Assembly: GCA_950106755.1 (NCBI GenBank)
Contig: OX467092.1
Location: forward strand, 26,116,582 to 26,180,581
Source: Climacium dendroides
Lineage: Eukaryota; Streptophyta; Bryopsida; Hypnales; Climaciaceae
Reading direction: 5' to 3'
Length of the DNA stretch: 64,000 nt
Below, piece after piece: positions 26,080 to 35,900 of the stretch. A program made the position numbers and the translations under genes. Every line of letters starts with the position of its first letter. The first letter of the stretch is position 1. The notes below the pieces were generated by a model, which worked only from the letters and a program-made list of their open reading frames with translations, had not been told where the DNA came from and did no database searches.

Positions 26080-26536
26080 AACCTGAACCAGCGCAAGCTA
26101 GTTGTCCAATGCAGTGGAAGAAGCGGCCTTCGCTGGCGCTCCAAACTTCACAGATTTCAATCGCAGGAAATGCAAATCGCGGGGGCGAGCGAGCGAGTAC
26201 TGATTCTGGTCGTAAGTTGGCTGCCGCCTCACATGCCGACGTCACTTCACTTTCTTAGTGGGCGAAGTAGCAGAGTGGTGGTGGAATGTTTGTGGTGCGC
26301 AATCTCTGTGGTTCTCTGGCTCTCGCCCAGAGCATCGAGCCCCGGACGGCCAGTGCAGGGGCCGGGCTTCAAAACTTTCCCCATCGCTACACGGCCAATG
26401 AAATAAATTCCTCCGCCCGCCCTACCCCACCACCCCAACTATCTTCTATTTTTTAATTTTTTAATTTTTTTTGGTTCAAGAATGATTTTTTTCAGTTATA
26501 TATTTTAAAGATGAAATTGCATGTCTAATATTTTTC
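26080..26536. promoter_or_regulatory. GC-rich 5' flank of the fibrillin gene
   Basis: This region and exon 1 are clearly more GC-rich than the surroundings, and composition drops abruptly near 26430. This fits a promoter/5'-UTR island for the minus-strand gene. I see no certain TATA box. Open frames here on both strands are by-products of GC content. Confidence 0.35.
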
Positions 26537-27385
26537 ATCATACTACTAAAATCATAAGTCCCTCTGTAATATCACAAATACATACCTCATTAATACTAGG
26601 GGCTCGTGCTTGCTATGCTATGCATTCATTGTATCACATATTAGTAAAAATTTGATATATTTGAACAGAATGCATGATAATGATTTTGATAAGTCTTTAA
26701 AATAATTATTTTAATTATTTTATAAAAATATTTCCAATCATGCATACATAGAAATCATATTTTCACACAATGTGATATTACCGAAATAGAGTAGCAAGTT
26801 CACAATCACCTCTGTAATATCACTTTTTATAAAGGGTGATATTATAGAAATAATGTAGTCGTTGCAATTGAGGTGATACTAAAGAGGATCCATAGGATGA
26901 TATTATAGAGGTTTGCTAATCCATTGCTTTTCTTAGCTTTACATTTCTTTTGCATTTCTATGATTTTGTGCTTTTGTGAGCTTTGAGCTTCTGATTTCAA
27001 TTTTCTATTGCTTGCTACCAAATGATTTGAGAACTTTATTCATGATTTTGGATTCTACAGCAATTAAATTGTTTACAAAGTTTTTGAGATTTATAAGTTT
27101 TTCTTTTCAATTCTTCAATTTGGATTGCCATTTTTTGTAACAATGGAGTCAAATTTCTAATGCATTCTAATGTATGTGTATCTTTTATAGTATTTACCAT
27201 TGCATATGTTTCATTCATCATTCAATAAATTTTATAAATGCTTCCTTATAAAAAAAATTATACAAAGATTTTAGTCATTTTTATTTGAAGATTTATTGAA
27301 ATTTTTGTTTTGCATTCTATCTAATACATCAAAATTCTTATAAATTCTAATGATGAATGCATAGCATAGCAAGCGCCACCCACTA
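26537..27385 (-). repeat. Fourth, inverted copy of the ~870-bp element
   Basis: On the minus strand this is the same unit as in the 10170-12762 array. It has the CTAG-type start (27385), the CTTGCTATGC...CATTCA arm, the ATAATATCACC core, the inverse arm and the trailing GGGACTTATGATTTTAG tail (26563-26547). It lies between the fibrillin and WD40 genes. The tail is present in this single copy, so the tail belongs to the element and is not array spacer. Confidence 0.85.
27036..27221 (-). CDS. Small ORF inside the inverted ~870-bp copy
   Basis: A 61-codon frame beginning MMNETYAMVNTIKDTHTLE, matching the ORF at 10352 over nearly its whole length, including the QKLCKQFNCC block. It is one of two open copies among four. 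Function unknown; it could be a conserved peptide of the element or chance retention in young copies. Confidence 0.25.
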   Translation of the reverse strand: MMNETYAMVNTIKDTHTLECIRNLTPLLQKMAIQIEELKRKTYKSQKLCKQFNCCRIQNHE

Positions 27386-27560
27386 GTTAATTTTTTTTTT
27401 TAATTTAACTAAAAATTTCAAATTATCATGAATTTTTGAAGAAAAAAATGAAGAAAACTCATATAAAATACAAATTATGTTTAAAAAATCTGAATTTTTA
27501 AAATCTAAGTGCATTGTAGTGTAGAACATTGTCCTATCATTTATTGTGGACTATTTGATC
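27386..27560 (-). repeat. Dispersed repeat family, copy C (fragment)
   Basis: On the minus strand this resembles 9390-9480 (TGTTCTACACTAC, AAATTCAGATTTTT). It lies directly beside the inverted ~870-bp copy, as copies A and B lie beside the array. Confidence 0.4.
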
Positions 27561-28690
27561 ACTATATAGTTAGTGGATTCATAATTTTTTTTAGCAAAAA
27601 AACAACAAAATAGATTTTCTATTTAAAATCAATTCATTTAAAATAAACAAATGATATATTACAAGTGGCAAAAGCAAAATCTCATAGCTTCCCATTATGA
27701 ATCCGTGAGGACAATTCTTTGCCCTTTGGAATGCAAGAGAGCAAAATTGGAGTTAGGATTAAATAATTGAATTGGAATTTGGTGCATGATAGGCTATCTA
27801 CCTTAGTTGCATGCTCAATTGTTTTCCTCTAAAGGGAGGTATGTAATTTAGATGTTAATTGTGCTTGGCCTTTGAACATTCACATGAGATCTTGGACAAA
27901 CAAACTCATAATTTAAGCTAATCATAACTACAAAACGGAGTTAATCCTCTTTTACATATTCAACCATCCATCTATATAGTCCAATATAATATATAATTGA
28001 ATATTTGAAAAATGCACTTCATTCATTTAATATTCATAGAGGAGCATAGAAGAAGATAGTGTAGTGTGTCATTGAAAATCAATAACATAAATAGTTTGAT
28101 GGAAGTTCAATCAATTATTCATTACAATTTTTTGAAATTAAGTTAGAAGTTTGAATTTTGAACAAAGAATAAACTCAAACTTGATGTGACTACACAAATT
28201 CTTAGTTTTTTTTTATTCCCATTTTCTAAATAGTTGTAGATATTGGTGTTAGTTTTCCAACATTTATAGAGTATGAAATGTTTTGATAGTATGGGCAATA
28301 ATTTGTAAAATGCATAAATCCCTTCAAAGAACCCATGGGTTGCCCTTTTGTGAGCACTTTGGTAATTATACTCATGAAATATGTATCATCATTTATTGCA
28401 TAAAAGTAGACGTCTTCAAGCTTTGGGTTTAGAATTGTCCTATTGCATGTACAATATTAAACAAAATGAACCAGATGTATAAAAAACCCTTGTCCTAGTG
28501 GATTCAAATGCCTAAAAGTAAAAGAAACAACATGACATCTATCTCTCATGTCCTGTCATCAACTGACACTTCTTCACTTGCTTTATGTGTTCCTTGTTTG
28601 TGAATTGAATCTTTGCCCTGCTCCTTGGAAATTTGCAATTATTTCATCATGCCTCCCCCAAATAAAATACACTCACATGAAGATGACTAA
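27561..28690. other. AT-rich spacer
   Basis: No gene, terminal repeat or RNA gene found. The sequence changes to GC-richer promoter-like DNA near 28690. Confidence 0.4.
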
Positions 28691-29190
28691 CGTCCAATTG
28701 CAACGTGCACATAGCTTTTCAGTCGGTGTAAGCAGTTCGTCGTTGGGTTGGAGGTCAGTGCGACACACGGAGAGGTGACCACTGCCTTAATCTGTCCAAA
28801 CTAACCGGCTTACTTGGAAATAGGGAATCGGGATTTTGCCCGATTACTGCATTTGAATGAAGCGTCTCACTGCACTTGCTCCGCCTGACTGGACTGGCTT
28901 CCATTTCCACAGGTTTGCGAATTGCGAACAGTGATTTGAGCATCACGGAATCGCAATCTGTATAACTTTCTTCTTTCTTTCTTTCACGTTGGCGATTGAT
29001 GTTTGCGATCGACCGAGGTCGGGTCGGTCAGGGAGCTCGGCTTGGATATGTTGTCCGAGTGGTTCAAGCTAAAGAGAGTCTCATGCCCAGCGCAATTCGA
29101 AGAATCAAGAGATGCGCTAGCTTAGACAGGTACGACTGAAGCCGGCTGGGCGGGGGTGGCGAAGCAAGCTGTCCGATTGATTGTTCCTGC
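28691..29190 (+). promoter_or_regulatory. GC-rich upstream region of the WD40 gene
   Basis: A GC-rich stretch immediately before the ATG at 29191, with a CT-rich tract (TTTCTTCTTTCTTTCTTTC, about 28968-28986), the kind of pyrimidine patch often near plant transcription starts. No TATA box could be assigned. Confidence 0.35.
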
Positions 29191-32100
29191 ATGGCGCTTG
29201 CAACCTCCACCAAAGGCGCGGCGCCTGACCCGGTTGCTGTTCTCCGCGCGCATCGAGCTGCTGTCAACGTCGTGGCTTTTCACGCACCCTCGGCCACTCT
29301 TCTCTCTGGGTGTGTAATTCCTTCATGCCCGCCCGTGTAATTGCTCACCCGCCGAACGCCCATCGTATTCCTTCTTGACTGCACTCAGCTATTGGCGATC
29401 TCTGTGCTACTCAGTTCTGCTCTATACCTGACGCTATCGGTGTGAGGCGTGATATGTAGGGTTTCGAGCTCGAAGACTCGACGCCCTAATTACAGAGTTG
29501 TCAGAAGATGCATGTATTTCTCGCTTTGTGCCTGGCAAGAAGCATCATGTACATAGAGCATAAGGACGCGCTTCATTTTGTTGGTTGTTGGAATTATTAA
29601 CTCTTGCAAGTTAGGGTGGATGCAGTGACGCTGATGGAGAATTGAAGATATGGGATCTTGTGAAACACCGACCCGCTTTTTCGTCGAGGTATATTTCTAT
29701 GGTCTTCGATGTTTCTTTGTCACTTTCTTGGCTGTCACGGCAATTGTGAGGTTTCATTTTCGAGATTCGTTTGAAATTTGCATTGCGATTTTGGAATTAG
29801 ATAACCGCGCCCAACGAATCATATTTTTGGTCAACACGCCCACCTGCACGGCCCCATTAGTAGGCTTCAAAATTACCTTAGTGCATGCTGAGCCAGAATC
29901 GCAATGAACTCCTCAATGGAGATCTTAGCAATCTTTGTGCATGTAGTATCAAGCATTTTATCTTACAACTAACAAGTATCTTTTTTACTATCACGGCAGC
30001 TCGACTAACATCTTGCGTCGCGATGAAATTTCAGAGTGCACTCTCCATCTTCTGGAGTTCTCGGCCTTGGTGTCAGCTCAGCACTAAACAACAAAATCTT
30101 AAGGTACATACATAATTAGGGTTTCTAACTCCAAATGAAATTTGCAACTCTGGATTGAAGCTATAATTCAACTATATAGATTTCCACTTTGCAGGTCCCC
30201 GTTACAAATACTGAAAGTTGTAGTTCGTCCATGGACGTATGATTCTCTATAGCCTGTTTGTCCTTGCTTGTGGAATGCAGCCAGGGTCGAGACGGGACCG
30301 TGAAGTGCTGGCAGCTGACAGATTCAACTTTGTCAAGGTGCGCCATGTGATTGCATCTTCTATTTTTGTTCTCTTGCATGCGTTTGTGGATCTATTATGT
30401 GTGTTGATGATTCTTGCTCCGACTGACATCATTACGATTGAGAGGCGATATTGGTTGTCTTGTGTTTATCAATTTTTGGAATGGGTTAGTGAAGCAATTG
30501 ATTTAAGAACATGTATTGGTTGAACGTGTAGACAACCGATCTCGACAATCAAGTCCGACTCTTATCATTTTTGCAAACTCGCAGTTGCAAGACATGCTGC
30601 TGCAAGCGATGAGCCTTGTGGTAAGAACTTGTTCAGAGACTGGTCATGAAGATCTACTATTGCGTGGTTATTGGTTTAGGGGTCCAGGGTCCAGGGGGTG
30701 CTACTTGCGTATTATACTCTTTCGTGTTTGTTATGCTTTGTTTGGTGATCACATGCTTCTTCAAGTAACCTGCTATCTGTTTTTTCGAAATTTATTTTAC
30801 TTTTGATGTGTTAGGAGCTTAACACTGAAGCGCCCTTCGTCGCTGCCAGGTGAGGTGCAGTAGCAGTTATTGAGTAGTTTGTAGGGTAGGATGGCTGTTC
30901 TACATTGCTTCCAATCGTAAACTGTGATTTGCGTACTTGTGGATGGTATTGACCTTGAGGAGATCGTCTGCAACGGAGTGCAGAGGATGAGAGTGGAGGA
31001 GCAGGCCAAGTTCTGCTGGCTATTGCTGGAAATGATACATCAAAAGTACGTCCTCTCAGATTCTTTCGTGCGCTTTCTCTTGCTAGATTTGTCGACTTCA
31101 GTATTTCATCAAGCATTGTAAACTGATGTAGGTGGAGATCTGGGACATCGCTTCTGGTCAGTGCGTGCAGATTTTGTCCCCTAGAGACTCCTCAGTAGGT
31201 GAGACTTGCTCTTGACTTTGTAGTAGCCGCAATGCAGTTGAGGGTTGAGGGTGCGTAAGCGTAAGGTGCAGCTCGGCCTCCGCCTTATTCCAAGAGAAGT
31301 TTGTAGTTCACTCAAAGCTAATTCACTTTTAACTAAGAATTCCTTCAGAAGTTGATTGTATTAAACTTATTGCTTAGTTCATAGTTTACAGTTGCTTAAA
31401 GTCATGCATGTACTCATAATTTGGACATGCCATGCTCTTGCCCTTGATTCCGGGTGAACTGAATATCATTCTGAGCGTATAGAAATTCAGCATGGAGTGT
31501 GGAGTTATGTATGATCAAGGACTTGTTCTGTGAGTGCAGGTATGTGTATGTCGTTGCACATGACCTTTCAGTCTGGGGGATGCGATAGATGTTCTGTTGT
31601 TGCCGGGTCAGTCTCCATCTTACTCAGTGTCGTGTTTCTCGCTTACACTCACCACTATACAGACTGCAAACTGAATGTAAATATCGACGTGGATTTATGT
31701 CACACGCTTGTGAAATTGTTTGTTCTAATGCCTAACTAACGAGCTGTTGCAGATATGAAGACGGCAGCATGTTGATGTGGGACACACGGCATGCATCTGC
31801 TCCTTTGCTACAATCTAAGCAACATAAGGAACCAGGTGGGACATTCTAGTTTCACTACATTACCCTAGCGCAGTTCCATCTGCAGTCGTCTTTGAACCAA
31901 GCACTTCCAGATTTAGCTGAAATAATAACCTACTTCATGCCTTTTAAGATTGAATTTTTTTTGCCTCCAAGAATAGTATGATCAGCGGTTACGGAGCTTC
32001 GACGTCCACACGCGGTTCCAAGGTGTCATCGCATGTCATGCAGCAGAGATGCTTGCTGTCTATGTAGTGTTGCTAGACAGGTTCGCTTAGCAAATCACCT

Positions 32101-33094
32101 GGTTTAGCTTGGCGGATAGGATTAAGCTCTTCTTTGTTTTTGAGAAAGAGTTTTGCATTTTCAGCGAACATAGTTTTGCACTGTGTAATCTCGTAACTCG
32201 ATTGTTCTGTTCTTTGTTTTTGAGTGGCAGTCCTTAGCCTTGCCCTGGATGGGCCAGGAGTGGGAGGCATCTCAGGCTCAGCAGATGGGCAACTTACATT
32301 CTTTTCTTTGAGTCGTACTGAGGTAATTGTAACAGTCTTCGCTCCACCCATGGAACCTGAGGACAAAATTGATAATGAAAACTGGCTTGCAATAAGAGTA
32401 GCTAACTGACAACGTCTTGCTCCTACCCTAGTTCTGATTAGGCGTACGATTAATCCTTATTTATGTTTTGGATGCGCCTTGGATGCCTTGCATGCACGCA
32501 GAATGTGTATATTCCAAAGAAAAAATTCGAGGGACTAGCAGGTATAGGTGATATTGCAATACGAGGAGATGATAAAATTGTTGCCACTGCTGGTTGGGAC
32601 CACAGGTACGGTTCTCTCTGGTTGATGTAGTCGGGTACTTTGGAAATGGCTTATCGTCTCAGTTGCGAATTTGTTCTTTGCATTTGGAGAGAAGTGAACT
32701 CCGCATGTATTCTGTATCCCGTTCAATGTATTTCTGTGTTTACGAAGGACTGGCATTACATGTTCAACAGGATTCGCATCTATGACCACCGACGTCGCAA
32801 ACCGTTGGCAATTCTCAAGTACCACAAAGAGATCGTATGTGCTCCACCTTTAGTAAAATGTTATACATGTTGTGAGTTCACCTGGACGCAATGCACTACT
32901 TTATATGTCCTATCAATCTCTCATTCAGTGCCTCATATATCGCCATTGTGAATGATCATATCTGAGGGTGGTTATGTGGGAATCAGGTCAATGGAGTGGC
33001 ATTCTCAGAGGACTGCAGATGGTTAGCCTCAGGGTCTAAGGACTCAACTGTGGCCTTGTGGTCCCTGTATCCGCCCTCACACGGAGTTTCCTAG
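29191..33094 (+). CDS. GTS1: WD40 repeat protein, GIGANTUS1 / GNB1L-ASA1 type
   Basis: WD40 propeller protein matching the Arabidopsis GTS1 family, related to GNB1L/ASTRA-associated protein 1. In Arabidopsis GTS1 is known to affect germination, growth and biomass and to contact ribosome-biogenesis factors. Thirteen exons: 29191-29309, 29626-29688, 30035-30103, 30281-30337, 30532-30620, 31011-31045, 31132-31198, 31540-31606, 31753-31835, 32231-32322, 32502-32605, 32771-32834, 32987-33094. All are GT-AG and phase-consistent, giving 338 aa. Seven blades are visible: DADGELKIWDL in the first, GRDGTVKCW in the second, KVEIWDI in the third, YEDGSMLMWDTR in the fourth (residues 190-201), a weak fifth (SGSADGQL), TAGWDHRIRIYD in the sixth, SKDSTVALWSLYPP at the C-terminus. 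The WDTR is a WDxR box of the kind that can dock on DDB1-CUL4. The protein lacks most of the acidic insertion of the Arabidopsis protein. Exon 6 is only 35 bases. Confidence 0.93.
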
Positions 33095-33449
33095 CGCTTC
33101 GTGTGAGTCCTATTCACATCCTGATGAAAATCAAGCAAAGTGGCAAGGATGCAGGCAGAACACGGTACCTCTTTAGTGAACGAAGAGTACGTTCCTTCTC
33201 ATTCCCCAAAGTACCAAGCATGATTCTCTTTGGAAGGAACATTCTCAAAAAAGATGAGCGCTTCACCATACGAAAAGATACCTGCGGCGTACACACACAA
33301 TTCTCGATTCGCAATAGTCTGCGTTAGATGTGGAGATTTGTTGTAAAACGTAAGACAAATTTGAAAAGATTGAATTTATCAATGAATGCAGAATGTTAAA
33401 AGCACTGGAGGGTGTATTTAGAGCTACTGTTTGCGGCTAGAGATATTTC

Positions 33450-33590
33450 TCTAAGATCAGCCCAGTCCATCGGATGAAGTTCACCAGTTGATGAGTAGTG
33501 AATCCAACAGTTTCTTTCCTCCACCATTTCGCTAAACCTAGCTGGTGCACCTAAAGGATAGATTCTTGTATGAGAGCACCTTATTGTATC
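33450..33590 (-). pseudogene. Decayed copy of the neighbouring gene's C-terminal end
   Basis: Read on the minus strand just past the stop of the 582-codon gene, the DNA repeats that gene's last domain: SYKNLS, then two stops and a frame change, then WWRKETVGFTTHQLVNF. The intact gene has SYKNLS...WWMKEEIVFTVDQLVNF. The match is clear at DNA level but the frame is broken. It is a tandem partial duplication, or a lost alternative last exon. Confidence 0.7.
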
Positions 33591-35339
33591 TCAGAACTTC
33601 AAGCCAAAATCTAAAACCAATCTTTGGTTGTTAGGAATCCCTGTGACCGTCTCCTGAAACTTTTTCAGGAAGTTAACCAGTTGATCAACAGTAAATACTA
33701 TCTCTTCTTTCATCCACCATGGGGCTACTCCAATTAACGTTCCCAATGACAAATTCTTATAAGAGAGCTCAGGTGCCTTGGCAGCTTCTAATTGTTCCTC
33801 TGGTACCTTCAGAATTTCAAGCCTAAACCTAAAACCAGTCTTTGGGTGTAAGAGAATCAATGTCGGTTTATCCCTTCGCATCCTACCGATCTTATCAGAC
33901 ACCACTGTCATCTCAATGAAATAGCCCAGTACCTCCTGTAGGATCTCTACTTCTGAAAGCAAACCCGCAACTTCTCTCTGGTGCACATCCAGGAGTTCGA
34001 CATGTTTGCGGTACAAATCCTGCAATCCAGCTCGATTCGAACGGCAAGGGATGACGGGTTCAGAAAAAACGGCAATCGCATTGTCCAAGTCTCCAGGTGC
34101 TGATTCCTCTGGACAGCGAGCATCCTCGAGTGAGTTTCCACGAAGAGGCTCGGGAACTGGGCTTTCCGGGACTTGATTCGTGGTCTGAGTACTAGCAAGA
34201 TGGTGCTCTCCCTCAAAGGGACTGGGCTCTACATCTTCCTGAACCAATGCATTCTCTCGAGGTACAACGATATCTTGGGTCAACATTTGGAATCCTTTGC
34301 TCTCTTGATTCACTACAATCTCCTGGGTTTTCTCATTGTCTAGTGCCATCCCAATCTCTCGGAGAACATCTTCTCGATTTCCTGTATTCTCTAGAGGTCC
34401 ACTGCTTTCCACACCACATTCAGCAACCTCCTCCCCTCTCTGTTGCCTAACATGCTCAGATGGCAAATGCAACTCCATTTGCATGGGTGCACCTTCAGCA
34501 CCTACCTCGTCTGATGTGGGAGTAAGAGGACGCACCGGCGACACGGTAGCCTCAGCTTCACCATTCGCGTTCTGCAGTGCTTCCTCATTGCGTCCTCTGC
34601 AAGCCCTAAACTCATCCTTTTGGCACAAAAGCGACTCCAGCCATTTTATCCTCTTCTCAGCAGCGTCCACTGACTTCCTTAACTCCTGATTTTCATTACA
34701 CAAGTCCTGGATGTAGCCATCTGCCACTTGCTGAAATCTCTCATGAGAACGTCGTTGCTCCTCAAATTGCGCTTCAACGTCGACCTTCCTGGCCTTCATG
34801 CGGGTGTACCTGTCGTGAAAGCTATCGTATGCCCTTAATAAACGTGGCAGAAACGCCTCTTGAGGAAGATTTTGCTCCAGACCCCAAATCATGGCTCTGT
34901 TGTTTTCCGTATCCCCCTGGCGCTGTAATGCCAAAGTCATGTCCAGAGACGTTGCTGCAGCTATGGGATTCGCCCGCCCAAGAACCGGATCATCCAAGCC
35001 CTGCATGGCAGTGGGAGCGATCGGCATCGTGGACCCTGATTCGTTCTGCCGGTCCATGGCAATGCCAGAATCGCTCGAGGTGATTCTCAAAACCCCAGCG
35101 TCCTCTTGAGGACGAGGCTGAAGCAGAGCAGGGGGGGTAGGACTGGCCAAGCTGGCAGCGCGCTTGCGAGGGGGCGAGAGGAGGCAGACCGTTGGCTCCA
35201 CGCCCGAGGACTGGGCGGCAGCGTCGCCTTCCGGGCCGCGCCGCTTCTTCTCCATGGCACCTCCAGTCGGGTCGGGTGGGTCGTTCGCCGGAAGCAAGGG
35301 CGAACTGGGGGAATGGGAAAGAGCTGTAGATGCGAACAA
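33591..35339 (-). CDS. Coiled-coil protein, DUF7806-like, single exon
   Basis: A 582-codon uninterrupted frame; the in-frame Met at 35255 (residue 29, MEKKRRGPEG) is an equally good start. Order: a proline/serine-rich N-terminus with a basic patch (PRKRAA, 57-62), a charged helical coiled coil at about 165-255 (YDSFHDRYTRMKARK), an acidic low-complexity middle (260-425), a second helix (438-475), and a conserved-looking C-terminal domain (475-565) with GFRFRLEI, SLGTLIGVAPWWMKEEIVF. From memory this order and the SLGT...AP.WM.E motif resemble plant proteins annotated with DUF7806; their role is not established to my knowledge. No signal peptide or membrane segment. It is tail-to-tail with the WD40 gene. 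The absence of introns contrasts with its neighbours and may point to a retrogene. Confidence 0.7.
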   Translation of the reverse strand: MFASTALSHSPSSPLLPANDPPDPTGGAMEKKRRGPEGDAAAQSSGVEPTVCLLSPPRKRAASLASPTPPALLQPRPQEDAGVLRITSSDSGIAMDRQNESGSTMPIAPTAMQGLDDPVLGRANPIAAATSLDMTLALQRQGDTENNRAMIWGLEQNLPQEAFLPRLLRAYDSFHDRYTRMKARKVDVEAQFEEQRRSHERFQQVADGYIQDLCNENQELRKSVDAAEKRIKWLESLLCQKDEFRACRGRNEEALQNANGEAEATVSPVRPLTPTSDEVGAEGAPMQMELHLPSEHVRQQRGEEVAECGVESSGPLENTGNREDVLREIGMALDNEKTQEIVVNQESKGFQMLTQDIVVPRENALVQEDVEPSPFEGEHHLASTQTTNQVPESPVPEPLRGNSLEDARCPEESAPGDLDNAIAVFSEPVIPCRSNRAGLQDLYRKHVELLDVHQREVAGLLSEVEILQEVLGYFIEMTVVSDKIGRMRRDKPTLILLHPKTGFRFRLEILKVPEEQLEAAKAPELSYKNLSLGTLIGVAPWWMKEEIVFTVDQLVNFLKKFQETVTGIPNNQRLVLDFGLKF

Positions 35340-35900
35340 GCAGATGCGGAGGAAAACGAAAGAAGAGCTTCAAGGAGAGGAAGGCGGGGGAAGGTGGGTG
35401 GATAGGAAAGAAGAGCAAGAGACAAAGGGCAGCGTCGCAGCAGCGGGAAAACACGCAGGAATGACTACGAAGTTAACTTAAGCGGAGAGAGTGGGAGGGA
35501 TGAGGAAAGGAGAACAGGGCAATGCGGCGCGGGCCAGAGAAGAAGATCGGAGCATATCTGAACTGAAGCTCAAGGCAGGAAGGACGGGCAGGTGTGGGCA
35601 GCTCAGCTAATCAGAGCCAGAGATATACCAAGGCTGAAATGGCGAGGCAGCTCGAAACTGAACGTAGACACACAGATCCGTTAAGGGTTGTTGGTGACTG
35701 AGTGAGTTTGAATTCGAGGGCCGCTTCCCGCTTCCGGTCTTGCCGGGGGTTGCTGGTCGCATGGTCAGAATGACAGACTCGTCCGGACCTCCAACCTGCC
35801 AAGCAATTGCCAACTTGATTTCGGATATGGAGCTCAGGTCCCTCCCTTTTTCTACCATCCTTGATTTTAGGATTTTCAAGCAGACTCTCCTTTCCATCAA
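35340..35900 (-). promoter_or_regulatory. GC-rich 5' flank of the coiled-coil gene
   Basis: GC-rich, purine-rich on the plus strand (pyrimidine-rich on the coding strand) and free of a supported gene. Overlapping open frames on both strands are compositional. It likely contains the promoter and 5' untranslated region of the minus-strand gene. Confidence 0.35.

Noticed and set aside
29046..29110. tRNA-Leu-like string GTCCGAGTGGTTCAAG
   Set aside because: No matching acceptor stem, anticodon arm or T-loop at the right spacing.
30813..30849. Possible exon of the GTS1-like gene (frame ELNTEAPFVAA, acceptor and donor present)
   Set aside because: Joining it to exon 5 in the required phase gives an immediate stop, and it cannot be joined in frame to the next exon. 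The micro-exon at 31011-31045 joins both sides cleanly.
34829..35481. Several plus-strand and alternate minus-strand frames over the 5' part of the coiled-coil gene
   Set aside because: GC-rich overlap of the 582-codon frame and its flank; no independent support.
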